34,698 nt of DNA from Bradyrhizobium forestalis. GTDB lineage: Bacteria > Pseudomonadota > Alphaproteobacteria > Rhizobiales > Xanthobacteraceae. Location: assembly GCF_002795245.1 (NCBI RefSeq), contig NZ_PGVG01000057.1, forward strand, positions 1 through 34,698, read 5' to 3'. The notes beneath the pieces are model-generated. The model made no database searches. It saw only the letters and a program-made list of their open reading frames with translations, and had not been told where the DNA came from. A program made the translations under genes and the position numbers. The stretch's first letter is position 1; the number at the start of each line of letters is the position of its first letter. Positions 24,555 through 31,576 of the stretch are shown here, piece after piece.

Positions 24555-25415
24555 ATGCAATCTACCGCCACCGGCTGGGGCAATGGCCTCCTCGGCGTCA
24601 TCATCTTCAGCGGCTCGCTGCCGGCGACGCGGGTTGCGGTCGGCGGCTTCTCGGCGCTGTTCCTGACGTCCGCGCGCGCCGTGATCGCCGCGCTGCTGGG
24701 CGCTGCGTTGCTCGGCCTGCTCCGGCAGGCGCGGCCGGCGCGGGAGGATCTCGCCTCGCTCACCATCGTCGCCATCGGCGTCGTGGTCGGCTTCCCCCTG
24801 CTGACCGCGCTCGCGCTCCAGCACATCACCTCGGCGCATTCGATCGTCTTCATCGGCCTGTTGCCGCTGTCGACCGCGATCTTCGGCGTGCTGCGCGGCG
24901 GCGAGCGGCCGCAGCCGCTGTTCTGGCTGTTCGCTAGTATCGGCAGCGCCACGGTGGCCGGCTTTGCCCTCTCTGGCGACGGCTCGGCGTCGCTCACCGG
25001 CGATCTCTTGATGGTGGCCGCGATCGTGCTGTGTGGCCTCGGCTATGCCGAAGGCGCCGCGCTGTCGCGCCGCCTCGGCGGCTGGCAGGTGATCTCCTGG
25101 GCGCTGTTGCTCGCGCTGCCGTTGATGCTGGCGCTCGCAATTTGGACGTGGCCGCCCGCCTGGAGCGGCGTCAGCATGCCCGCCTGGATCGGGCTCGCCT
25201 ACGTCTCCGTCTTCAGCATGTTCGTCGGCTTCATCTTCTGGTACCGCGGGCTTGCGATCGGCGGCATCGCCCGTGTCGGCCAGTTGCAGCAGCTGCAGCC
25301 GTTCTTCGGGCTCGCGCTCGCAGGTCTTTTGCTGCACGAGCCCGTGGCCTGGAGCATGATCGCCGCGACCGCGCTCGTGGTCGCCTGCGTGTTCTTCGCG
25401 CGGCGGTTTGCGTGA
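24555..25415 (+). CDS. EamA-family DMT transporter (second)
   Basis: A membrane protein of 286 residues with about ten hydrophobic helices in two EamA halves, for example LLGVIIFSGSLPATRVAV (helix 1) and WSMIAATALVVACVFFARR (last helix). Drug/metabolite exporter of unknown substrate. The frame is open to an ATG at 24471, but codons before 24555 have a markedly lower third-position GC than the rest and lack hydrophobic character, so MQSTATG at 24555 is the likelier start. It is not closely similar to the DMT gene at 12922. Its last codons take part in the direct repeat described at 25358. Confidence 0.85.
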   Translation: MQSTATGWGNGLLGVIIFSGSLPATRVAVGGFSALFLTSARAVIAALLGAALLGLLRQARPAREDLASLTIVAIGVVVGFPLLTALALQHITSAHSIVFIGLLPLSTAIFGVLRGGERPQPLFWLFASIGSATVAGFALSGDGSASLTGDLLMVAAIVLCGLGYAEGAALSRRLGGWQVISWALLLALPLMLALAIWTWPPAWSGVSMPAWIGLAYVSVFSMFVGFIFWYRGLAIGGIARVGQLQQLQPFFGLALAGLLLHEPVAWSMIAATALVVACVFFARRFA

Positions 25416-25553
25416 GGCCGCACGCTTCCGTCCTGCCCATCGCCGTCCGCCTCAGTGCGTTTCTTCCTGCAAACCACTCCAAGCCATCGGCTTGCCGAAC
25501 AGACGGCCCGCACGAGATCGAAGCCGGCCCGGTCGGTGGCAACGAGATGCGTG
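25358..25553. repeat. Direct repeat copy A: DMT 3' end plus EAL-gene 3' fragment
   Basis: This stretch starts inside the last codons of the DMT gene and runs beyond its stop. It matches copy B at 26970-27155 in order and orientation, with two clear anchors: a 21-base identical block (25358-25378 and 26970-26990) and a 19-base identical block (25485-25503 and 27084-27102), plus weaker similarity between and after. Beyond the stop codon the homology is to the 3' end of the EAL gene. Confidence 0.8.
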
Positions 25554-25560
25554 CCAGTCC
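25416..25560 (-). pseudogene. Remnant of an EAL-domain gene C-terminus
   Basis: On the minus strand this sequence resembles the last 45 codons or so of the intact EAL gene (27027-28241). It translates in part as LVATDRAGFDLVRA, against LVAANELGFDLVQG in the intact protein, before frameshifts scramble the rest. The DNA similarity is clearest at 25440-25550. Nothing upstream in this copy resembles the remaining EAL domain, so it is only a fragment. Confidence 0.7.
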
Positions 25561-25683
25561 CCCCATCTTCGGTCCAACGCGTGGCTTGCAAGTTCGGTCC
25601 TGAGCTTATGAGCTTGCTCGAGCGCTTCCTGCGGGGATCGAGGCGGTCGATACCGGCGCCATTGTCATGCGACCCGCAAAACC

Positions 25684-25697
25684 TTGATCTAGATCAA
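25684..25697. promoter_or_regulatory. Perfect FixK/FNR-type box
   Basis: TTGATCTAGATCAA is a perfect palindrome and fits the TTGAT-N4-ATCAA consensus bound by FixK/FNR regulators under low oxygen in rhizobia. Activation would place a start site near 25732 on the plus strand, just ahead of an AGGAGAG. The only frame beyond it is the DUF1214 remnant, so the box may be orphaned. Control of the small gene at 25982 is possible, but the distance is long. Confidence 0.65.
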
Positions 25698-25771
25698 CGT
25701 CTGTTCCGGCGCGGTGTCTCCCTTTACGAGGAGAGTCATCTCAGTGCATCGCCTGCCTTATTTCGCAATGA

Positions 25772-25918
25772 CGGAGCGGACAAGGAAAGAACTGGCTGCC
25801 TGCCCCCGCCGGCAAGTTCGTTCTGATGCTGCGGTTGTATTGGCCGAACGAGAAGGGGCCTTCGATCATCAACGGCACCTGGTCTCCGCCGGCCGTCAGG
25901 AGGGTTGCGAGCAGCTGA
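25772..25918 (+). pseudogene. DUF1214 C-terminal remnant
   Basis: In the frame ending at the TGA 25916-25918 the sequence reads KNWLPAPAGKFVLMLRLYWP, then a PSIINGTWSPPAVRRV-like end. This is the highly conserved C-terminus of DUF1254/DUF1214 proteins (NWLPAP...LRLYWP...GTW.PP). Upstream the frame is closed by a stop at 25769-25771, and the GCGGACAAGGAA just before suggests a frameshift in the usual DKE-NWLPAP segment. About 90 percent of a normal gene is missing. The function of the family is unknown. Confidence 0.75.
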
Positions 25919-25981
25919 TCGCAAGGCGCAGCGGGGTGCCGCGGTGACAGCTCAGGGTCTGCAGGATCGGAGGAGGTCAGG

Positions 25982-26353
25982 ATGAAGGTTGCGCTTCTGT
26001 CGGCGGCGCTCATGGCAGGGCAATTGGTCACGCCCGTTTCCGATCGCGTCCCCCATTTGAATGTGGAGGCACTGTGCAAGGCAACAGTGGCTGATGACAA
26101 GGCAAACGGTATCGTTCTGGGGCAGAGCCTCGAGAAATGCATGAGCGATGAAACCGACGCCCAGCAGCAGCTCGTCGCGCTTTGGTCGGCAAATGCCGGC
26201 CCTGTTCGCGACCGCTGCGAAGCCGAGGCCAGTTCGATCGCCGGGGCTCAGAGCTACGTCGATCTTCTCTCTTGTATTCAAGCCGCCGAATTGGCGAACC
26301 CTCGGCCCTCAGCGCCACTAAAGGGCGCAAGCAAGAATCGAAACGCGAAATAG
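25982..26353 (+). CDS. Small exported protein of unknown function
   Basis: A 123-residue protein with a short signal peptide (cleavage probably near residue 20). The mature part is helical and polar, with four cysteines (in EALCKAT, EKCMSDE, DRCEAEA and LSCIQAA) that could form two disulphides in the periplasm. The pattern recalls small exported proteins common in Bradyrhizobium, of unknown role. GGAGGAGG just before the ATG is a strong ribosome binding site. It may be expressed with the next small exported gene, 32 bases downstream. Confidence 0.75.
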   Translation: MKVALLSAALMAGQLVTPVSDRVPHLNVEALCKATVADDKANGIVLGQSLEKCMSDETDAQQQLVALWSANAGPVRDRCEAEASSIAGAQSYVDLLSCIQAAELANPRPSAPLKGASKNRNAK

Positions 26354-26385
26354 CCTGGTCAAGATCTCAAGCGAAGGAGGACGTC

Positions 26386-26670
26386 ATGCGACACGGAACC
26401 AAATTGTGGTTAGCCGGCGCCGTTGTTGTCTGCGCAGCCGTGAGCTCGGTGCAGTGGTCGGAAGCGGATGGGCTTTCATTCTCGATCCAGAGCGCGGAAG
26501 CCCGCGTCGGGCGGCCAGCGACGCCGGCGAGTGTCGCGGGCGTCGCGCGTCGAACGACCCGTCGTGCCGTGGTCGGTGGAGCCGCCGTAGGTGCAGCAGC
26601 CGCAGGAGCCGCCGTTGCGGCGCCAACCTGCGCGCGCGTGCTGGTCAATGGCGTCTGGGTCTGCCGCTAG
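26386..26670 (+). CDS. Small Ala-rich exported protein of unknown function
   Basis: A protein of 94 residues with a signal peptide (about 1-33, hydrophobic LWLAGAVVVCAAVSS). An Arg/Ala/Gly-rich middle contains a second hydrophobic Ala/Gly segment (VVGGAAVGAAAAGAAVAA). The end CARVLVNGVWVCR has a Cys pair bracketing a short strand, a pattern seen in small exported rhizobial proteins. AAGGAGG precedes the ATG at 26386, which decides the start; the frame is open further upstream, but that part overlaps the preceding gene. I do not recognise a function. Confidence 0.7.
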   Translation: MRHGTKLWLAGAVVVCAAVSSVQWSEADGLSFSIQSAEARVGRPATPASVAGVARRTTRRAVVGGAAVGAAAAGAAVAAPTCARVLVNGVWVCR

Positions 26671-26680
26671 GCGATCTGCC

Positions 26681-26970
26681 CTCCCTTGCGAGGCAGGGCG
26701 ATCGCATATGGCTTGCACGATGCTGCTGCATCGGCAGTGGGCTCCCTCCCCCGCTTGCGGGGGAGGGTTGGGGAGAGGGTGTCTCCGCGTTGGTGTTGTC
26801 GAGAATCTGCCGAGTTTGTCCCTGCGCGGCGAGAGCCCTCACCCGCCGCGCTCGGGCCGATGCTTCGCATCGCCCGGGGCGCGTCGGCCTCTCCCGCAAG
26901 CGGGAGAGGCGGAGCAAGCCCGCGGACAGCCCCCGTGAAAGCATATGCGATAGCCCTGCCTTGCGAGGGG
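26681..26970. mobile_element. MITE-like element with terminal inverted repeats
   Basis: The ends carry a 23-bp inverted repeat with two mismatches (26688-26710 and 26942-26964), sharing GGCAGGGC and ATCGCATATG. Internally there are two further palindromes, CCCTCCCCC/GGGGGAGGG (about 26751-26773) and CTCTCCCGC/GCGGGAGAG (about 26889-26908). There is no transposase frame. Size and structure suit a non-autonomous element of the kind scattered through Bradyrhizobium-group genomes. Its right end touches direct repeat copy B. Confidence 0.65.
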
Positions 26971-27155
26971 ATCGCCGCGACCGCGCTCGTCTCCGTCGCG
27001 TGGTGGCTTGCGTGAGGCCTGTCGCCTCACGCCTGCCCCATCACCGTCCGCGTCAGCGCGCTTCTTGCAAACTTCTTCAGCGGCATCGGCTTGCCGAACA
27101 GAAAGCCCTGCACGAGGTCGAAGCCGAGCTCGTTGGCGGCGACGAGGTCGGCGCG
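26970..27155. repeat. Direct repeat copy B: DMT 3' fragment plus EAL-gene 3' end
   Basis: This is the partner of copy A. Its left part (26970-27015) resembles the last codons of the DMT gene, reading IAATALV followed by a tail up to TGA 27013-27015, although no transporter gene precedes it. Its right part is the true 3' end of the EAL gene. The intact DMT gene thus carries an EAL fragment after it, and the intact EAL gene a DMT fragment, with 1.4 kb in between. Confidence 0.78.
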
Positions 27156-28241
27156 GCTCTCGACTCCTTGCGCCACGGCGCGCGCGCCAAAGCTCTGGGC
27201 CAGCTCGACGATATGACGGCACACCGTGCGCTTGAGCCGGTCATTGCCGCTGCCGGTGACGAATTGCCGGTCGGCCTTCAGCCTGACGAAGGGAATCTTG
27301 TCGAGGCCCATCAGCGCCGGCCAGTCGGCGCCGAGATTGTCGACCGCCAAGCCGATGTTGTGCAGGCCCACCTCGCGCGCGACCTCGGTCAGGTGGTCGA
27401 GATCGCGGGTCGCCTCCTGGCTGTCGATCTCGACCGTCAACCCGCCGAAGGCCGGATGCGTCGGCACGCGGCGGCAGAGATCGCGCACGGCCTGCGGCTC
27501 CCTGAGATAGGAGGCGGGAAGATTGATCGACAGATCGACCGGGCTTTGCTGCTCCAGCAGATAGTGCCAGTCCTGCACGGCGCGATCGATCACGAACTCC
27601 GACAGCTCACGAAAATGCGGATCGTGCGGTTCCGGGATGAAATAGGCCGGCGGCACCACACCCCAGGTCGGATGCCTCATTCGCACCAGCGCCTCGGCGC
27701 CGCTGCGGACCAGCGTGCGCGCGTCGATCTTGGGCTGGTACCACAGCTCGAGCCAGCCGGCATGCAGGGCCTCGCCGACATGGACGGCCGGGCTCGGTGC
27801 CGGCTCCTCCGGCAGCAGCATCGCAACACGCTCGCGCAGCGTCTCCGCGGCAAAGGGCGTGGTGAGCGGCGGCAGCATCGCAAGGCCATATTCCTCACCG
27901 ACCTGCCGCACGGCCTTGACGATGATCGACTCGCGGGCGCCGACGGCGAGGACCTGGCCGGCAAATGCCTCGCGCACCAAGATTTCGAGGAATCGTCCCG
28001 GCTCGATGCCATCGGCGGCGACGCCGAGCAGGATCAGGTCCGGCAATTCGGTGGCGAGCACGGTCCGCAGCTCGTCGGCGTTGGCACATTCGCAGGTGAC
28101 GAAGCCGAGATCCTCGAGCACCTCGCTGAGAAAGGCGCGCAAGTGACGCTTGCTGTCGGCCACGCAGGCGCGCGGCGTCACCTTTCGCCGTCCGAAGGTC
28201 ACAGGCCTCCGGCCGACGAGTTCAGTCATCCCATCGTTCAT
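27027..28241 (-). CDS. EAL-domain protein with receiver-like N-terminus
   Basis: A 404-residue protein: receiver-like N-terminal domain (about 22-145) and a C-terminal EAL domain (about 155-395), the fold of cyclic-di-GMP phosphodiesterases. The EAL domain keeps EALVR (Glu183), Asn240, Glu271, Lys322, Glu361 and Gln378. The metal-binding pair, usually DDFG, reads DNLG (Asp301-Asn302), and EGVE is QGVE. In the receiver-like part no acceptor Asp follows the usual strand (PDLILLGVAADG). The protein may bind c-di-GMP as a sensor or have weak activity. It has no membrane segment. The start at 28241 lacks a strong ribosome binding site; a Met at residue 5 (28229) is an alternative. Confidence 0.87.
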   Translation of the reverse strand: MNDGMTELVGRRPVTFGRRKVTPRACVADSKRHLRAFLSEVLEDLGFVTCECANADELRTVLATELPDLILLGVAADGIEPGRFLEILVREAFAGQVLAVGARESIIVKAVRQVGEEYGLAMLPPLTTPFAAETLRERVAMLLPEEPAPSPAVHVGEALHAGWLELWYQPKIDARTLVRSGAEALVRMRHPTWGVVPPAYFIPEPHDPHFRELSEFVIDRAVQDWHYLLEQQSPVDLSINLPASYLREPQAVRDLCRRVPTHPAFGGLTVEIDSQEATRDLDHLTEVAREVGLHNIGLAVDNLGADWPALMGLDKIPFVRLKADRQFVTGSGNDRLKRTVCRHIVELAQSFGARAVAQGVESRADLVAANELGFDLVQGFLFGKPMPLKKFARSALTRTVMGQA

Positions 28242-28855
28242 CGTACACCACTCCCGTTCCGTGACGGTTTCTTAAACGCCGAGCGTGGGTTCAAATAAGG
28301 AGAGCTTCACATCGTTCTTGAATAATTTGAGTAACGTTAAGCCCTGCAATTCGAGCTAATTTGTCGACAGATTCGTCGACAAGAATTCGCATACCCAAGC
28401 ACCACACGCGCAACGACGGTTGCGGCGCTGACGTCGTCACCATCGTCGTCGACGTGAGCGCCAGCGCGCCTGCAAGCAACGCCGCCATCGTCGATCGCGT
28501 AGCGCCGAGCTCATCCGCGAACTCCCGCAGCTCTTGCCGTGCATCGGAGCGACAGCTGGATGCGACGAGCGCGCCTTCCCGCGATGCGCGCATAATCCGC
28601 TTTCTCTCGTGACGGCTCTGCGACAACGGGTCCGGGCCGGCAGCCGTGAATGTGAAGTGCATCACACGCGCATTGCTGCAGCTGCGCTATTGCTCCGCAT
28701 AGGCGGTGGAGGGCTGTCGAGGACTACAGCTATGTCGATGCGGCGAATGATATCTTGGTGGTTCAGATTCGTGCTGTCAGGGCGATTCATGGATCGCTTC
28801 CTGTGCCTGCCGCGTTAGCCGAGCGCAACGTGTCGCTTCGCGACCGAATCCCGAT
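28242..28855. other. Intergenic stretch with an inverted repeat
   Basis: This stretch of 614 bases separates the EAL gene from a conserved gene of unknown function. It holds a perfect 8-bp inverted repeat, TTGTCGAC/GTCGACAA (28361-28368 with 28375-28382), and one doubtful minus-strand frame listed separately. No RNA gene or repeat family was recognised. Confidence 0.4.
28291..28593 (-). CDS. Possible small hypothetical protein
   Basis: A frame of 100 codons from ATG 28593, preceded by AGAGAAAG. The middle (ELREFADELGATRSTMAALL) and the end (LVDESVDKLARIAGLNVTQI) both resemble the helical half of ribbon-helix-helix domains, but neither match is strong. Third-position GC is moderate. The frame remains open upstream to 28665. 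It could be a chance frame, and I do not assign a function. Confidence 0.3.
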   Translation of the reverse strand: MRASREGALVASSCRSDARQELREFADELGATRSTMAALLAGALALTSTTMVTTSAPQPSLRVWCLGMRILVDESVDKLARIAGLNVTQIIQERCEALLI

Positions 28856-30019
28856 CTAGTCTTGCCCGATCAGTTTGCGCAACGCCGCCGCACCGTCCTG
28901 CATCGCGTCGCGTCCCTTCCAGGCCAGATAAGTCAGCTTGCCGCTGAGCGTGTCGTGGCTGCGCAGCCGCCGCGATCCGAGGATGTGGCCGACATTGTCG
29001 GGGAAGCGGCTCACCTCGGCGGACACCAGCGCCGCGATCGCGTCCATCAATTGCTGGAGGCGGACGCCCCAGTCGCAATGCTCGATGTCGTCGATGCGCA
29101 CCTGGAGCGCATATTCGGTCTCATAGATTTCGGCGAGCAGGTCGCGGGCGACCAGCACGCGGTTGTGCCGAAGTGCGATCCGAAGCGCGAGGCGCTTGTC
29201 GTCGAGCCGGTCGAGGACCATGGGAACGACGCAGGCATAGGGCGTGGCGGCAACGTCCGCGGCGGCCTTGCTCGCAGCGGCCTTGGTGGCGAGCCGCATC
29301 AATTGCCAGGACGTCTTCAGGCGTCGCGCCACCAGCGCCAGCGCGAACGGCAGCGCCTGGGGATGGGTCCTCTTGAAGGCGTCGAGCTGCGCGCTGATCT
29401 GGGCGACCTGACCGTCGTCGAATTTCGCGATCTTCTCAGGCAGCTTCTCGTTGAACTTCGGGAGTGCATCGCCGGCGCGCAACACATGAAGCATCTTCAC
29501 GACGTCGTCGAAGGCGGTGCGCGAGGCCGTGTATTGTGCAAGCTTGGCGCGCGCAGATTCGGCGCTCTCGGACGAGGTGAGGGTGCTCTCGAGGACCTTG
29601 ACGACCTTGATCTGGAAGGTCGACGCGATCTTCTGCACTTCCTTCGGGTTGTTGGCCGCGACCTGGTCGTTGATCGCCTTGATGTAGTCGCGCGCCATGG
29701 TCGGCAGCAGGTCGCGGCAGATCCACTCCCAGATCGGGGTGAGGGTGTTGCGCGAGATCCGCCCCATGTTGGCATGCTCGGGCGCGCCGTCGATCAGCAG
29801 CAGCTCCAGCGGCGCGAAGAAATAGCGCGAAGGGTTGGTGGCGCGCGCCTGGGTCGATCCGTCCTTGCGGAACTCGGCGCGCAGGCGGGACTGGATGTCG
29901 GCCGAACCCGGCATGTCGATGCCGCACAGCTCGAGCCGTTCGAGCTCGCTGAGCAGACAGCTGCGCGACAGCGGCGTCAGCCTCTGCAGGAATTCCGACA
30001 GCCGATCGATCTCGTTCAT
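28856..30019 (-). CDS. Conserved protein of unknown function
   Basis: A soluble, largely alpha-helical protein of 387 residues with many Ala, Leu and charged residues. It starts MNEIDRLSEFLQRL at 30019; the frame is open to 30091, but those residues are basic and unlike a coding extension. There is no signal peptide, membrane segment or familiar catalytic motif. Visible landmarks are a helical N-terminus (LTPLSRSCLLSELERLE), the aromatic RYFFAPLELLLID and WEWICRDLLPTMARDY. The coding quality is clearly that of a real gene. I do not recognise the family. A divergent regulator gene starts 320 bases away. Confidence 0.8.
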   Translation of the reverse strand: MNEIDRLSEFLQRLTPLSRSCLLSELERLELCGIDMPGSADIQSRLRAEFRKDGSTQARATNPSRYFFAPLELLLIDGAPEHANMGRISRNTLTPIWEWICRDLLPTMARDYIKAINDQVAANNPKEVQKIASTFQIKVVKVLESTLTSSESAESARAKLAQYTASRTAFDDVVKMLHVLRAGDALPKFNEKLPEKIAKFDDGQVAQISAQLDAFKRTHPQALPFALALVARRLKTSWQLMRLATKAAASKAAADVAATPYACVVPMVLDRLDDKRLALRIALRHNRVLVARDLLAEIYETEYALQVRIDDIEHCDWGVRLQQLMDAIAALVSAEVSRFPDNVGHILGSRRLRSHDTLSGKLTYLAWKGRDAMQDGAAALRKLIGQD

Positions 30020-30338
30020 GGCACGCAATCTTTCGCAGCGTGTCCCGCGGGCTGGCGGGCCCAATGCGTGGAGGCATTTGCGCGCTCTCAACCCCCCTAG
30101 AGAAGCAAGTCGCCGTTAATTATTCCGTAAAACCCGCGGGGCGTCGGAGAAGGGCGGCGGCCAAGGAGCTCCGCATGTCGCCCGAGATTTCGGGAGAAAA
30201 CTCAACCCTTGCATGGTCGGGTGCTGCGTCGCGCAAGCACAAATTGTGCCGAAGCCGCGATTTTTACGCAAAATGGTCTAAATTACCGTAGTCTTACGGA
30301 GCAAAAAGTTAACCACAGACCGGCCCCGGTTCCGCTAA

Positions 30339-30971
30339 ATGAGTGACATGGGGTCACAGAATGATACGGCCACCGATTCGCGGCCGTCGGAATGGCACGA
30401 AGGCAGCGCTGCTTCAGCCGAAGAGCCCGATTTCGTCCGCCTGAGCGCCGTCCGCGCCAAGGCGGCCGACGAAATGGCCGCTGCCATCGCCCGCGAGCTC
30501 AACGGCCCCCTGACTGCGCTCCTGCTCTACATGGGCGAGATCAAGCATCACAGCGACCAGCTCGCGCCCGTTTCGAGCGATCGTGCCTATTTGCAGCGGG
30601 TGGTGGAGAACGCGCTGGCACAGACCGAGCGCGTTTGCGGCCTGGTCAAGCAGCTGGCCGGCCCTCACAAGGGTGGCTTGCCGATCCCGTCCAGCACCGA
30701 GGAGGCAGAATCGAAGGCTGCTCGCGTGCTGCAACCGCAGCGCGTGCCGAGCGCCGAGCTCCTCGGCCCGTCCGGCCAGAAGCGGCTGACCAAGCGCGAG
30801 CGCGAGGTGCTGAGGCTGATCAGCGAAGGCTACTCGAACAAGCAGGGCGCGCTTCGCATGCAGATCAGTCCGCGCACGTTCGAGAGCCACCGGGCCGAGG
30901 CGATGCGCAAGCTCGGCGCGCGCAACACCGCCGACCTCGTCCGTGCGGCGCTGCTGCATTCGATCGACTAG
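30339..30971 (+). CDS. LuxR-type regulator with a histidine-kinase-like DHp domain
   Basis: A 210-residue protein. Residues 38-107 resemble the dimerisation and histidine phosphotransfer (DHp) helices of FixL/DctB-type kinases: IARELNGPLTALLLYMGE (50-67) follows the H-box pattern HELNQPLTAL, but the phosphorylated His is replaced by Arg52. The second helix, LAQTERVCGLVKQLAG, matches the usual QxxRxxxIIxxLR. There is no ATPase domain. After a variable linker, a LuxR/FixJ-type helix-turn-helix follows (147-205, LTKREREVLRLISEGYSNKQ and ISPRTFESHRAEAMRKLGAR). It probably dimerises through the DHp helices and binds DNA, perhaps pairing with a kinase or response regulator. The 5' region is AT-rich, and it is divergent from the gene of unknown function. 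Confidence 0.86.
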   Translation: MSDMGSQNDTATDSRPSEWHEGSAASAEEPDFVRLSAVRAKAADEMAAAIARELNGPLTALLLYMGEIKHHSDQLAPVSSDRAYLQRVVENALAQTERVCGLVKQLAGPHKGGLPIPSSTEEAESKAARVLQPQRVPSAELLGPSGQKRLTKREREVLRLISEGYSNKQGALRMQISPRTFESHRAEAMRKLGARNTADLVRAALLHSID

Positions 30972-31064
30972 AGCAAGATCCGGAAAAGTGTGCAGCGGTT
31001 TTCCCTCGCGACAAATGCGGGACGCGTTTGCGCGGAGATCATGCGCAAACAATAACCTGGAGCG
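30971..31064. repeat. Interspersed palindrome after the DHp-LuxR gene
   Basis: The sequence GAGCAAGATCCGGAAAAGTG, with GGTTTTCC shortly after and GAGATCATGCGCAAAC at the end, follows a pattern very common in Bradyrhizobium-group genomes (recalled knowledge). GGAAAA/TTTTCC and GCAAGATC/GATCATGC can pair. It directly follows the stop codon at 30971 and may help end transcription. Confidence 0.65.
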
Positions 31065-31175
31065 CCACGATTCATCCCGATCTCATCGCGCTTTAAGGCC
31101 GGCCTGTTGCGCCGCCGGCAGGCGGTGCGACCGAGGCCCGAGACATCTCTCGAGCAGTTTGGAAACCGGTCGCGC

Positions 31176-31424
31176 TCAGAAATAGTCTTCGGCGAACGGA
31201 CGTGCGCGCGAGGCGGGACGCAGCGGCTTGATCTCTTCCTTCGGCGCATTCGGAATGATCGTGATGGTCCAGCGGGGAGGCATGCTCGATTCCTGCGCCA
31301 GCACCGAACGCACGAAGCCGGTCACGGTCGACTCGCCAGCCTTCACTGTCGCCATCCGTCCGTTGAACTGTGCGATGCGGAAGCGACGAACCTCCTTCTG
31401 GTCTGCGGTCTCGTAGGTGAACAT
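31176..31424 (-). CDS. Small conserved protein of unknown function
   Basis: An 82-residue protein with no signal peptide or membrane helix. It begins MFTYETADQKEVRRFRIAQF and ends in a Pro/Arg-rich tail with FAEDYF. The layout (strand-rich middle with WTITIIP) suggests a small beta fold. AGGAGGG before the ATG is a strong ribosome binding site, which makes it a real gene despite its size. The function is unknown. It is separated from the HPt gene by about 150 bases of AT-richer sequence on the same strand. Confidence 0.72.
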   Translation of the reverse strand: MFTYETADQKEVRRFRIAQFNGRMATVKAGESTVTGFVRSVLAQESSMPPRWTITIIPNAPKEEIKPLRPASRARPFAEDYF

Positions 31425-31576
31425 GGAAAACCCTCCTGGTTTTCCGGGACTATCGCCATCTATGATTAGCCATCTCTAAAAATCCCAAACCGTAGAAGTA
31501 CGGCGGGTTTCGCGCGGCCTTTGCTACCGCTGGGGGTATTCGGGCTGGCGAGCGCGCAGCATATGAGAGCGCCAAT

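Noticed and set aside
25714..25947. A plus-strand frame with a good AGGAGAG before a GTG at 25744
   Set aside because: It reads the DUF1214 remnant in the wrong frame; the conserved text is in another frame.
26406..28298. A 630-codon plus-strand frame opposite the EAL gene
   Set aside because: It runs through the MITE-like element and the antisense of a well-conserved EAL domain; no motif is visible.
28862..30100. A 412-codon plus-strand frame opposite the gene of unknown function
   Set aside because: Both strands are open. The minus strand has helix-like amino acid patterns and a sensible start, whereas the plus-strand text is Arg/Gly/Val/Asp shadow.
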